Positions 46,785-58,465 of a stretch of DNA of 64,000 nt are shown piece after piece; position 1 is the first letter of the stretch, and each line of letters starts with the position of its first letter. This DNA is from Rhizomucor pusillus. Its lineage: Eukaryota > Mucoromycota > Mucoromycetes > Mucorales > Lichtheimiaceae. The translations under genes were made by a program, and so were the position numbers. The stretch spans positions 30,781 through 94,780 of the forward strand of contig FWWN02000526.1 of NCBI GenBank assembly GCA_900175165.2, in the 5' to 3' direction. A model generated the notes under the pieces. That model searched no databases, was not told the DNA's origin, and saw only the letters and a program-made list of their open reading frames with translations.

Positions 46785-47213
46785 CTACGTCTATCTCTTT
46801 TGTCCTGATGAGCGACGAAGTGTCATATCAACGGTATCATCGATCTCAAAAGATTGCATGGTAAAGCAGACCTCCCGGTAGGCCCTGTAGGTGAATGGAT
46901 TCAACGGGTCACCAACGTACGTCTGTTTGGAATATCTTCGCGTATGACTAGCTGATACTATTCTTTTCAGATTGTGCTCGGAGATGATAGTGACAGTCAA
47001 TGGTGAGCAAGATCACCACCACAAGAATCGAAGCAGAAGTCATTGCAGCAGCAAAGGATGATGGTTTATATACATTTTTTTGAAATTCTTTCGCACTTCG
47101 CTTTGACACCAGGGGTTTACGAGATGAATATAAGCGAAGACACATTGATCCACCGGCGCCTACATTCATCTTTACATCGAATCCTCGTCCAGAACAAACA
47201 GAGATAAAGAAGG

Positions 47214-47870
47214 ATGATCACAGCAAGTCTAGGATACTCAACTCTTGCTGCAGATTCACTTAGCGCACCTGCCGTGGACGATTCAGGGAAACGGACTATG
47301 TACAGACGAGCTCAATATCTATTCATGCAATGGGCACTCCAGCACGATGTGGACATCAACCATTTTTCCTCGGCAGACCTTATTAATTTCTCAGCAGACA
47401 CCTATGCAGATCTGTACAGTTGCAACACCCTCCATATTTTTCGATCGGCTATCCTACACTTGCAGGTCAACCCGCAATTTATTTGTACCCTTTTTCCAAA
47501 AATTAATGTCGCCGCAATTTGTCGTCTTGGTATATGAATGTATCATAAAATTTCACAAAATGCGACATTACTTTTGGGCAAATGTGTACTCCGAATGATT
47601 TACGCCAACTGTTACAGCAATTCAAGCGCTCTACCCAACCTCATCCTTTATTTCGTCCCACAGTTGACCTGTCTCGCAGCCTGCAGTATATCGCTGTTAT
47701 TCGTTCTGCGATTACCACGCATCTCTGTGATCTCAATGTCAAGACAGCGTCCTGCTCGCGTGGCTACCTTTCTTCGACCATCCGACCTGCATTGTATCGA
47801 CACGAGTGCTAGTGGATTGGACACTTGAGGTCGTTTACAACTTGTGATTAACGCCCCAAAAGAGCGAAGA
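47214..47870 (+). mobile_element. Relic of a Crypton-like tyrosine recombinase
   Basis: The first frame gives RRAQYLFMQWALQHDVDINH, FSSADLINFSADTYADLYSC and LHIFRSAILHL, the N-terminal DNA-binding bundle of tyrosine recombinases used by fungal Crypton-type elements. A second block in other frames reads LFRPTVDLSRSLQYIAVI, then VATFLRPSDLHCIDTSASGL and GRLQLVINAPKERRR, matching the start of the catalytic domain (the FLRPSDLHRI signature with the first Arg). Frame changes near 47540, 47740 and a TGA near 47826 show decay. The C-terminal RHR-Y residues are not readable. Family call is from motif order only. Confidence 0.6.
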
Positions 47871-49286
47871 AGAGACAAAGGAAATCCACCCACCATCCAT
47901 GGAAGAAGAAGAACAGAACATCGACGTAGATACCTGTATAAATGTCTGTATCTGTAAACTGCCATTACTAACTCTATCTCCTTTTCTGCATTCAAATGAA
48001 TTCTGCCTATGTACAGTATTATGTTCAGAAAGACACAAGTCCTCGGTTGTAATCGTAAAGACCGTGAGTCTTTAGACAAGCAACCATACATTGGAAACTT
48101 TTGCTTGCAAGTGGACAGAATTGGATTACCCAAACAGTAGACGAAGAAATTCGAGTAAAAATGCACGGCCGAACTGTTATGACAGATCAAGTTGCGAAAT
48201 GGCCGACTTTTGCAGTTACAGTGATCTACAGATAGCTTCTTCATACATATCCCATCCTTTCGCTTGTTCAAGTGTATGTAAAAGGAGGGACCTTTGTATT
48301 CGTACCCGTCTGATTGTCTCCATTTGAAAGAACTTTGATTCAGAAAAGAAATTTCGTAATTCATGGTGATCAGTCGCATTAACGCATTTTCAAGGCCTAC
48401 TTAGAAATTACCCTATATTTGATATTTTAACGGTGATTTCCCATGATGTGGTCCTAAGTCTATGTTACTCCACGCACTGCTCTTCCCCTCAGCACACCAT
48501 ATGCTGAGCTTATTTCAGGCTGACTTCCTTCCAACCTGGTTAACGAGATTTAACAGCATGTGAAATATTAAGATGACCGGATTAAGAAAATAAGGGATGA
48601 TTTGCTAAATCTTTCATCATTCATAATGATGGTAATTTCGCTTGAGTAACGCACGACGAACCAGTAGAGAGGAACCCGGGACTCGCAACATCTGATGCAC
48701 TTTCAAAAGATTCTTTTATATTTTTATTCACCTAGATAACAAATGTGTATAGCTGGCTTGCAGTCAACATATTTTCTGAGATACATCATGTTGGTGAAAC
48801 CCCCTTGACTTCCCATCGCTCAACTCCCCTTCCTTTGTCGGTCTCCCTAAGTTTGCTAGGCACAAGTTGATTCTTTTTAACTGCCATCCATGGTTCAGCT
48901 AACGGGATCGATTGCACCTATATGTACGTCAGAGCATGTAAAGATATAACTTAGTCTTGATGAGTATATATGCAGGCATAGAAGAAGATATGGAACCTTG
49001 GTGCATACATACTTGTGGTGACTTCAGTTATACCAACGTTTGTTCTTGTTACTAGTTCCGGTATCCCTTCTCGTTTTCCCCTATAATTTCTTCTCTCTGT
49101 ATTTCATTTCACAGAAAGTTGTCCACAGCAATCTGATCTTCTCCCCTCCTCTTCCTTTCTTCCTTTCTTTGCGTGCGTGCTTTCAGATTTTCATTTTCCA
49201 AAGTCTCAAACACACACACGCACACCCCAACCACCACCCTCCTTCCCTTTTTCCTTCACTTCTATTTGCCTCGCTGTAATTATACT
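47871..49286. other. Gene-poor region and pyrimidine-rich leader of the receptor gene
   Basis: No supported gene in about 1.4 kb. The minus-strand frame 47648-48379 (243 codons) lies across the recombinase relic and has no motifs, so I do not call it. From about 49040 the plus strand is rich in C/T tracts up to the receptor ATG, typical of a fungal 5' UTR or core promoter. Confidence 0.4.
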
Positions 49287-52200
49287 ATGTCTCTGACGGA
49301 TAATACCAGCGGCGTCGAGGAGCCCAAGACAAGCACCTCAACAGCGACAGCTATAAACGAGCAGCATGTGACGTACAACGATGATCCTGCCAAGCTTGCT
49401 AAGCTCGATCCAAATATTACGGTCGTCAGAAAGAATGGTGCAACATATATTTCACCGCGTGTCGTAGATCCATCCTGGATTGAGCTTAAGGTCGGCGTTC
49501 TGCTGCCGTTTCATCAGCAGGGGAATGCGTGGACAAGAGAATTGACACTGAGGTATGCGTAAACTTGTCTTGACAAAGTCCGCGTAACTGACCACATCGC
49601 CATGATGGATCCAAATTATACACCACAGCGGCACATCGGCTATCCGTCTCGCAGCTCGAGAAATAAACAGTCAACGCATCATCCCCGGAGCATACATTAC
49701 GCTCATCGAAAAAGACTCGTACCCAAAGGATGTTGATGGTCAAGAGGCGATTACGCAGGCGGTCTTCTCTACGGTGTCACTGATCCAAGAAGGCGTGGTG
49801 GGTGTTATTGGAGACATATCCTCGTCGTGGACTTCGCTGTCTGCGCTCATGACAAGCACTCTTCAGATACCACAATGCTCTTTCACAGCTGCTGCAAGTA
49901 TGTCTCGTAGTCAGGACGAACGATGCATATACAAATTTGACTCACACGCGATATGACAATTTTTTTTTTCAGCATCGTTGTCAGACAAAACACAGTATGG
50001 TTACTTTTTCCGTACGGTACCTACAAAGTTGATGTTTGCCGACGCGGCATTTCCGTTCGTGACGAGCCAAGGATGGCCCAGACTCGGAATATTATACACC
50101 AGCGACGATGTTGGCCAGCAACGTAAGGCATCTTGAGGACTGTAGTAGGAGGATTCTGACTCATAAACGGGTTACAACGTGATAGTCTCGGAAAACCTCA
50201 TAGTAAAGTCAAAAGCAAACGGTATTAACATCAGAGCATACCAAAAGTTCTACGAAGATGGGCCTGCCAGCGACGTTGCAGGTGCTATCAAGACGCTCAT
50301 GGAGTCAGGCGTCCAGATAGTGTTCCTGGCTGCCGAGGGTGAGCCTCAGACGACTGCGCTCGCTTTGGCGGCTAGTATGGGCTACGTAAGCAACCACACA
50401 GTCTGGATCACGATTGGAGCTATTACCAACGAGCTGTACGATGCAGTTCAAGACTTGAACCATGCTCTTCAATCTTCCAGCGCAGGCAGCAGTAATAATC
50501 GCACTACGTCCAATGTGAGCGCTTTGCAACATGCAGTTCAGACAACAAAAAACTTGAATACGCTTGTAGACTTTAACAGCACATTTGCCGGAGGAGTGTT
50601 CATGTTTGAGCCTCTGCTTAATCTCACCGGTTATCCACCGTACGATGCATTTCAGCAAAAATGGTCGAATTTGGATCCGAGAGCGTAAGTGTTGAATTGC
50701 AAGATATACACGCATTTTCTTCCGCTGACGTCTCCATGCAGATATCCATACGGTGGTCGCAGCGGGGTCGAAAGCAACCAAGGGTATGTAATGTGCAGTT
50801 GCTCGAAAATGTACGTCAGAGCGCTCATAGAAAATCGCCTCGTTTTAGCATGGCATATTCTTGTATGATGGTCATGGCTTATGGGTTTCAGCAAGCAGTT
50901 CATAATTCGACAAATACTACGCTTGCGTTGCAAAAATTATCAAAAAACAAGATGGGAAATCAGCTGCAGCTATCGACCTTTAACACCAGCTTTGTAGGGC
51001 CGTCAGGGCCCATGATATTTGATCAGAACGGCGATGTCATGCTCGCAAGCTTCTCTCTGTACAATATCCAAAATGGCAATCAAGTCAAAATAGGCAAATA
51101 CATTGCAGGCGAACTGACATTAACGTCTCCACCTATCTACCACGACGGATCAAGCACGGTAATTGTTGTCTAAAATATGGAATATCTGGAAAGGGAAAAG
51201 GATTAACACTCGACATTTATAGTAGCCGCCTTCGGGAGTCCCCACCAAAGTTGATCTAAGCGCAAGAATGGATTCACCCATGTCGATCGTCATAGCCTGC
51301 GTAGCTGGGCTCGGTACGCTGCTTGCGCTTGTCATTATGGCGATCGTTATTAAATACCGCAAACGCAACGTATTCAAAGCATCCAGGTAAAGCAAGCACC
51401 CATTCGACGTTTCTAAAAGTCTGACACAATATTTATATGCATTGCTTTTGCGTTGTAGTCCACTCTTTTGTGTACTCGAGCTGCTTGGATTTATCCTAAC
51501 CTACGCAGCTGTGCTGCTCTTCCTTGCCGGCCGCAGCAAGATTGGCTGTATCCTGATACCTACAACATTTCATTTGGGCTTTTCATTGGTTCTATCGCAA
51601 GTACAACATGAATGACATGCGTCGAAAAGGGACAGGAGCATCCTCCCATCTTTGGTGCTAACCTTATCACACTCTCTATATATAGGAACTTGATCGCCAA
51701 AAATTATCGCATTTACCGTATATTCAATAACATCTTTGTCACCCGGACCGTTGTCACTGACTGGCAGTTGTTGAAAGTGTCTGGAAGTATGGCACTGATT
51801 GAATCGGTAAAAAAAATTTATGTGGGAAAATTGATTGGCACCCCTGAGTACTAACTTTGCATACATATAGATCATTCTCTTGGTTTGGTTATGCACTAGC
51901 GACAGCACCGTTATCACTATCCCCGTGACACCCACTGCGTTTTATGTCGGGTGTTCATTTAAGGGCCCAGCATCCTCCGTATGCTCCCTCCTCCTGACCA
52001 TAATGGCTGCCGGCCAACTTGCTTTTGCAACTTTCCTTGCTATCAAGACAAGGAGTGTCGGCAAGAGTTACTCCAAATACAGCGAGTACAAGCAGATCGG
52101 TATCTCGGTCTAGTACGTAAAATGGAAAGAGGAGCAAGAACTTGAAGCAATGCACAATTTGCTAAGCCAACAATTCTTGTGTATAGTAATATATTTTTCT

Positions 52201-53323
52201 CCGCGCTTATCGGCTTTGTGATATTTTCTGTACCTGCGACCGATTACTACACTCGCCACTATTTGACAGCGACGACGGTGACGTGGGCGACCACATTCTC
52301 GTTGCTTGTTTTGTTTCTGCCGAAGCTGCATGTCTTCTTCTTTGGAAGAAACGGGAGCGATGCGTCGGGAGGCAAGCATTCGGATCTATCCGGCCGAATT
52401 CGCAAGTCGAATGCATTTTCAGTACCGTCTCCAGTCAGTAACGAGCTCATCAGCTTGAATCGCATGATAAGCAACCCCAACTCCATTGACCCTGCGTTGG
52501 CAGTCAATCAAAACGTGTCCCTTCCTTCTGCTGCACAAGAAGAACAATCTGGACGTCATCCAGGAGGCGGAGCACATGCTGTTTTGGAAGCTCATGAGGC
52601 GCGTATGCCTGTTCAAGTGACATTCAAGTATTTACCATTCCTTGCAGCGTGGGACATGAAACAAGTAATTTTGTTTCCGAGTTTAGGCTATTTCTCCTTC
52701 TTTTCTGTAAGTTTCATCCTCAAACGCGATTGCTATCGCCAAAAATCGGCGCACACGATGTATGTGGAAGTATATTGCTAACCATCGTTCGTGCTTTAAC
52801 TATATAGGAAAAGACGCAAAAGGGGCAGGTGTTTAGTTTTACAAAAGCAACTGTAGTGTCTGCAACTGCAGAAGCGTGCATCTTTCGCGTCCACGGTACT
52901 GGTCTCTTTGATGTTCTGATTCAGGTGGCCAATAGACAAGAGCTTGAACAATGGTGCGCAAGGTTCAACTCGGCAGGTGACTCACCATTGGCTTCCTTCT
53001 TGACGTGCTCGAATGGTGGCACGACAGAAATAGACAGCAGCAGCAGTAGCAACACCACCGGGACGCGAACGCTAACAACAGCGCACGAGCCGTATCCACA
53101 CCCAAAGCAAAATTCAGATTCAAGACGTAATCTGCTTCGACAAGAGAGCAATGTGACTCTAGAGTCGATCGATAACTGCATCCATCAACAACCTGTCGTG
53201 TCTGCATCGATCAATGATCATCGGCTTCCTCCTCCTCCTCCAAATCCGTTTTTCACGTCATTCGCAGAGTTCTTGGATTCTGACAAACCACTGCAACCTG
53301 ACAGCTCAACGTTTAAGAGTTAG
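49287..53323 (+). CDS. Class C (GABA-B-like) G-protein-coupled receptor with C-terminal PH-like domain
   Basis: Exons 49287-49552, 49629-49897, 49973-50122, 50186-50684, 50742-50783, 50849-51158, 51226-51386, 51459-51596, 51686-51806, 51871-52112, 52187-52706, 52808-53323; 1077 residues. Residues about 65-450 form a periplasmic-binding-protein/ANF-type ligand domain (ELKVGVLLPFHQQG, GDISSSWTSLSALMTSTLQI, SDKTQYGYFFRTVPTKLMFA). About 530-785 hold seven hydrophobic helices; TM3 reads FHLGFSLVLSNLIAKNYRIY followed by RIFNN, the family signature. A long cytosolic tail contains a PH-like unit (LGYFSFFS, QVFSFTKATVVSA, FRVHGTGLFDVLIQVANRQE, LEQW). No signal peptide follows the ATG at 49287. The intron 51597-51685 needs a GC donor (TC/GCAAGT). 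Ligand unknown. Confidence 0.85.
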
Positions 53324-53936
53324 CCATCTACTATGCGACTGTAATCTTCCAAAGTCCCAATCACTCTCTCCATCCATGCATCGTTTATCCCGCCGCTCCA
53401 CGGCGATCCTTTTGTCTCATATTTTGATATGTATGATGTATATTTTCTCTTATTTTCTTTCTTTATTCTCCCTCACTTTCTTTTCGCCGCATTCTTCCTT
53501 ACTTCTTTCAATTTGTTTGTAAAAACAATGCTGCATGTGGTCAACCAAAGAAATGGCGCGGCCTGCGTGTTCCGAATTTGGGCCCTCCCAGTGTGATCGT
53601 GATTCAAGGGCGAGATCCCTCATTTTTTTGTCGATTCGCATTTACCATACTGGGAAGTCCTTTTTGAAGTGGCGGTTGGTCAGGCCATACCCAACCTGTA
53701 TATAACAGAAGCAGGGTTTATAATGGGTTGGGCATTTTCCTTGGCAAGTCTCTCCCCCCTTTTGCCCTTTTGAATTACCTGCTTCTTTCCGCACTCCTTT
53801 TCCCCCGCCTGAATTTTGCTGCTATACATTTTCGCTTTCTGTCTTGTCTTTTAGTTTTTTACTTATCCCTTATCCTGCCATCAATTTTCGGCTTTTACCG
53901 CATAGTTTTTGCCAAGACTGAACTACATTATCTACA
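53324..53936. promoter_or_regulatory. Intergenic region upstream of the bHLH gene
   Basis: About 610 bp. A TATA-like tatataa at about 53699-53705 is followed by C/T-rich sequence leading to the bHLH start, which looks like that gene's core promoter. No coding exon. Confidence 0.45.
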
Positions 53937-54797
53937 ATGGATACCGCTCATTTTGACTTTGATGTCCTACCCTTCCTTTCTTCTTCTTCTTCTTCTTCCT
54001 CAAATGTATCATCGCAACAACCATTACCTCCTCAGACAATGTCCCCAACGATGCCAATGCCGCCGCCGCTACCACCTACCGCCAGCATCAACGGCAATGG
54101 CGGTAGTGGCAGCAGTAGTGGTGGTAGAAAGTGAGTGATTGTCTCCCGCATGTTAGCATTTATGTGTATCACGATTGCCCATTAACACCGCATGTCCCAT
54201 CATTGAAAAAAATGTTTAAAATGTCACAGGTTCACTACGCCGGAACGCCGTGCTGAGCACAATGCCACTGAGCGAGCTCGACGTGAATCGCTGAATGGCA
54301 AATTCCACCTTTTGGCCAGTGCTCTCCCTAACCTGCAAGCATGCAAACGTCCTTCCAAAAACCAAATTATCGAAAAGGCGCTCGAGTGGGTGGAGCACAG
54401 TCTTTATCGAGAACAGGATTACATTATCCAAATTAAGATGCTCCAACAGGAGAACAAGCGCATGATGGAGCATATCCAAAAGCAAGAACAGCAGCAACAG
54501 CGGTGCTGGAGTAACATGTTACCTTCTCCTCCACAAAGAGCACATTCGAGCATAGTGGCCATGTCTACCACATCCACCGTAACAAACGCCAACCACGTCC
54601 TCTCCGACGCTGCCGCCCACGCCGCCATCGCTGATGCTACTACTACAAGTTCTTACTACCCGCAGCAGCAGCAGCCGCCCTCGGTATTACCAATGCAAAT
54701 GCCAACGGTGCCGCCCCAGCCCGAGGGTTTGACAAACTCTTCTCCAATACTGCATCAAATGCCAATGGCGGCAGCCTCTTCTAGTCTTCTATGGTAA
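53937..54797 (+). CDS. bHLH transcription factor
   Basis: Exons 53937-54130 and 54230-54797, 253 residues. N-terminus Ser/Pro-rich with an eight-Ser run. The basic region RRAEHNATERARRESLNGKF (His, Glu and Arg positioned for E-box contact) is followed by helix 1, loop and helix 2 (LASALPNLQACKRPSKNQII, EKALEWVEHSLY) and a heptad-like extension (IIQIKMLQQENKRMMEHIQK), suggesting bHLH-zipper dimerisation. The rest is Gln/Pro/Ala-rich. The intron falls just before the basic region in correct phase. Target genes unknown. Confidence 0.9.
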
Positions 54798-55246
54798 GAC
54801 AAAAAAGCAATGCCACTCCCTTTTATTATTATTCTTTCTACTTTCCTTCGTTTACCTGTTTCGCAAACATCGAGAAATCTTCTTCTTTTACCCTCTCGTT
54901 TCTTCCAGGTGGCCCTTCGCTGTAAACCATATGTCTCTCTTGTTCTGTTTTCTTCGGTTGTCTGTTTACCCTATTTTTATATATGCCTCCATTTGCCAAC
55001 GTCTCCTCCTCCTTCGTTTCGCTCGTACTTAATATTCTTTAAAGCAAGTAAAACCATAAAAAGAGTACATATGAAAAAGAGTATTAAGCTGACAACCTGT
55101 ACACATTTGACTCTTTGATGAAGGCATAGAGAGGGAATGCAAAGTCCGATTTCAATTTCCAAATTTGAAATTTAAGTGACAAGCCATCTTTGTCCCCTGG
55201 CTTGACGTTTTGAGCGGGAACGTTTTCAGCATTTAAAAAACAAGAA
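54798..55246. other. Intergenic, 3' flank of bHLH gene and uL16m promoter
   Basis: About 450 bp, T-rich on the plus strand. No coding exon or RNA gene seen. The last 100 bp must contain the uL16m promoter. Confidence 0.4.
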
Positions 55247-55885
55247 ATGTTCAGTCAATTGTACAAACGCACGACGCTGTTAGCGACTTCGCTCGTCACG
55301 CGACCTGCCGGCATTGCTCGACCTTCGCTTGTGCGTTTCGCCTCAGACTTTTCACCGCGACGAGTAAAGCATCGCAAAGCGCAAAAGGGTAAAATCCCAC
55401 TTCCGATTGGCGGTTCAACAAAGGGCACAACGGTCGAGTTTGGTGAATATGGACTTCGTATCAAGGAAGGTGCACGACTCACCGGCCGCCAGCTCACGTC
55501 TGTTTACAATACCCTTCGTCGCAAAATCAAGACAGTCAAAGGTTCACAAATCTGGATGCGTGTTTTCCCGGATGTGCCGGTGACGACCAAGGGCAATGAA
55601 GTACGTATGGGTAAAGGCAAGGGTACGTTCGAGTACTGGGCCTGCCGCGTGTCGCTCAACCGTGTCGTATTTGAACTCGGCGGTCTGCGCAAGGAAATTG
55701 CAAAGGAAGCCTTTCGACAAGCAAGTCACAAGCTACCTGTCAAGACAGAGTTTGTAGAACGAGGTGCAAAGCCCGTTGTGGGTGCTGGATACGTCCCTCC
55801 TCCCTCTCCTTCTTCATCATCACCAAAATCCACCACCACCACCGCTACCAACGCTTCCAAACCTTCTTCATCCTCATCGGCATAG
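55247..55885 (+). CDS. MRPL16: Mitochondrial large-subunit ribosomal protein uL16m
   Basis: Single exon, 212 residues. N-terminus is Arg/Thr/Leu-rich without acidic residues (MFSQLYKRTTLLATSLVTRP), fitting a mitochondrial targeting peptide. The uL16 core follows: RRVKHRKAQKGKI, FGEYGLRIKEGARLTGRQL, IWMRVFPDVPVTTKGNEVRM, GKGKGTFEYWACRV and EIAKEAFRQASHKLPVKT. This protein sits at the central protuberance/peptidyl-transferase region of the ribosome. A low-complexity Pro/Ser/Thr tail of about 40 residues extends past the bacterial end of the family. Intronless, unlike most neighbours. Confidence 0.95.
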   Translation: MFSQLYKRTTLLATSLVTRPAGIARPSLVRFASDFSPRRVKHRKAQKGKIPLPIGGSTKGTTVEFGEYGLRIKEGARLTGRQLTSVYNTLRRKIKTVKGSQIWMRVFPDVPVTTKGNEVRMGKGKGTFEYWACRVSLNRVVFELGGLRKEIAKEAFRQASHKLPVKTEFVERGAKPVVGAGYVPPPSPSSSSPKSTTTTATNASKPSSSSSA

Positions 55886-56154
55886 AAGACAGATAAAAAC
55901 GAACGACCGCGCTTTTGTAAATTGAAATGACAGAAAACAAGTGAAAAAAGAGAACGATATACAAAGATTCTAATGAAAATGATGCATATATATGTGTTTT
56001 TGTGTCTTGATGTGTTTGCTATATGTGTCATGGAATGTTTCTGCTGAGTGAATACAGCTATGTTGTGTGTGTATAATGTGTATATATATGCTGCATGTTT
56101 GTACGTTTCGTGTAGATTTTCCTTATTATAAATGTGTGTGTATTGGGCTACATA

Positions 56155-57601
56155 TTACCACTGTGGAGGAGATGCGTTCCATTGAGTGTTACCATAATGC
56201 TGTTGATGGATGGCTGCAAGGGTTTCTTGTTGTTGCTGTGGAGTCGGGCGTTGTTGTTGAGGAGACTGCTGTTGTTGCTGCTGCTGAGATTGTTGTTGTT
56301 GTTCTTGTGATCGCTGCTGAGCTTGTTGCTGCTGCGTTGCATGAGGCAATGCGTGAGGATGTGGATAGTATAAACGCTGCTGATCTGCAGAGCCCTGCTG
56401 GACTGGAGGCAAGGCCCACATTTGCGGGTACATTGGATGATGCAAGTGAGCATACATATTGCGCATCGAAGGATGGTGCTGATAATCAGGAGTAGCAGCA
56501 GGGTTAGAAGGGTGAGGATGAGGAACAGCAGCAGCAGCAGTGGTAGCTGCTGCAACGGAGGATGGTGTCGCATCAGAAGCAGTAGTTGCAGCAGAAGTAG
56601 TAGTAGTAGTTGTTGTCTTGGAATCATCGCGAGCTTCCTCTTTTGGCTGGTCGGAGTGATCGAGGACAGCGCTGCAAAGCTGGGAGAGAATGGTCAGCTT
56701 GGAACCTTCTTCGTCGGAGTCCGCAGATGGTTTGGTGCTCACTGGTTTTGGAGTTTCCGGCTTGGCTTGAGTGGTTGTCGGATACGCAGCTGGGTACATT
56801 TGCTGCATAACACTCGGAACAGTGTACGGAGAGACAATGGCACCGTGAGGGTATCCTTCCCCGTAGCGGAAATACGGGTTGCCATGACTCAGCAGTGTAT
56901 TACTACCGTTGCTATTGTTGGCCACTGCAGGTGTCGAACCGTCGTACGATGACGCGGCTGCAGCGTTGGCTTCGTTTGCCAGATCTATAACAATGTTCAG
57001 TGTATCTAGTTCACGGCAATGCACTCGGTGTCTTATTTACCTTGGTCGTTGCGGCGCTTGTAAGGACCGCGCTTGACTCCCTTTTTGCGCTCTTTGCGGA
57101 CGGAGTTGACACACGTGGCGGTGATGCCATACTTGATGCAGCGCGGGCAGGGACGCGCATCATCACATTTCTTGCAAGCTTTCTGACAATTAACTTTAAA
57201 GTGACATTTTAGCGTTACAGGTTTACAAACTAGGAAAGACATGCGACTGTGTAATTACCACAAGCGTTCTTTACTTGGCGTCGCTTAGGCTTCACCATAG
57301 GCCCACCTCCAGCAGATTGCGTTACTGCTGCTGCTGCTGGCGCTTGCTGTGGAGCATAGTGCAAAGGCGGCATACCAACAGGCGTTGGATAAGGCAATTG
57401 CTGCGGGACACCGTGTGCGGCTGCCTGTTGATGTTGCTGTTGCTGCTGCTGCTGTTGTTGCGAGTGATGATGATGATGATCATGGCTATACGGAAGAGCA
57501 CCGGGGTTTGCAATGGTATTATTGGTAGGCGTAGCAGAAGCGGAAGACGTGGGCAGTTCACCCGACGTATAGCCGAGATAAGTTGTTGGCATAAATTGCA
57601 T
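56155..57601 (-). CDS. Zn(2)-Cys(6) binuclear cluster transcription factor with polyQ tracts
   Basis: Exons (minus): 57259-57601, 57041-57193, 56155-56984; 441 residues. The cluster is split over the first intron and reads KNACVNCQKACKKCDDARPC then PRCIKYGITATC, spacing CX2CX6CX5CX2CX8C, followed by a strongly basic linker (RKERKKGVKRGPYKRR). Flanks are His- and Gln-rich before it, and Ala/Thr/Gln-rich after it, with long polyQ runs near 56270-56330. No fungal-specific transcription factor middle homology region is visible; the protein is shorter than many members. The ACVNCQKACKKC variant with the RGPYKRR tail is a conserved fungal subtype whose regulon I cannot name. Confidence 0.9.
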
Positions 57602-58465
57602 CGTTGTAGTAGATTACACACTAAGTGGATAGATTCTATTATATCGGTGACAAGAAGATCAGTTCTGCTGTTGTTCTTTCTGCGTATCTTCCTCTGAGTT
57701 GCTGCTGACAAACCGTACCGAAAATGTAAGAGGAGCAAGTGTTAAAAGGTTTAAAGGTGCTGAGTGGAAAGAAAAATCAAACAGCTTCCTCGGCAACGAG
57801 CGACAAGAGACAGGCGATACTGTTTCACAAAGAAAAGTGATCGTAAATTGAGTAACCACGGGTGTCCCGCGATGAATCCTTGACAAGAAAGTGGGAAAGA
57901 AAAGGAATGAAAGGGAATCGGAGCAGTAAGCGACCTTTAAAGAATCAGAAAAGCCTTCCCATTTTTTCGACAAAAAATTTTCAACACGGGCAAAAGCGCA
58001 AAAAGATTACCCGATCGTCTTCTCTCTTCTTTTTTTTCTTTTCTTTCGTTCTGTTCGTTTGCCCTTATTTCCAGGGAGAAGGATCAAGAGGGATAGGCTG
58101 GTTCGTGTAAGCTAAAAAGCCGTCTTTCAGGCCTGCGAATGCTAGAGAATTACGTGATACAGCTCCTTCCCAAATTTTGCACTACTGCTTCTTTTGGAAC
58201 TTGTAGCCGTGTTTTAGCAGAACAACTTTCGTGTATCTTAGATGTAGGCTTATCGCAAACTATCTGGTCGTATTGCAATGCCCACGAGAAAATAGAATTA
58301 TTTACATTGGGGATAGGTGTCTGCTGTTAGACGAACTCAATTCGTTGCCTGTTTAAATCGGATATGGGTCAATGATTCGCAACAAGGCCCATGTTCGCAT
58401 TTTCTACAACTCTATTCAAAATTATCTATCGATGAAACATCCAATTGATCTATATGATAATTAAA
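57602..58465. other. Intergenic upstream of the Zn-cluster gene
   Basis: About 860 bp. No coding exon recognised. Pyrimidine-rich run near 58020-58060. The 3' flank of the FSH1-type gene is at the right end. Confidence 0.4.

Noticed and set aside
47648..48379. 243-codon minus-strand frame in the desert
   Set aside because: No family motif, overlaps the recombinase relic on the other strand; likely a chance frame.
49040..49279. Hydrophobic frame upstream of the receptor as a possible signal peptide
   Set aside because: It has no ATG start, lies in pyrimidine-rich leader sequence and is not in phase with the receptor exon by a plausible splice.
51597..51632. Alternative GT-AG intron (GTACAA donor, about 35 nt) in the receptor instead of the GC-AG intron
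   Set aside because: It keeps frame but inserts 17 residues inside transmembrane helix 3 and breaks the LGFSLVLSNLIAKNYR signature; the GC-AG model also has a branch site at a natural distance.
56155..56630. Several overlapping frames near the polyQ region as extra genes
   Set aside because: They are frame shadows of CAG/CTG-rich codons in the Zn-cluster factor.
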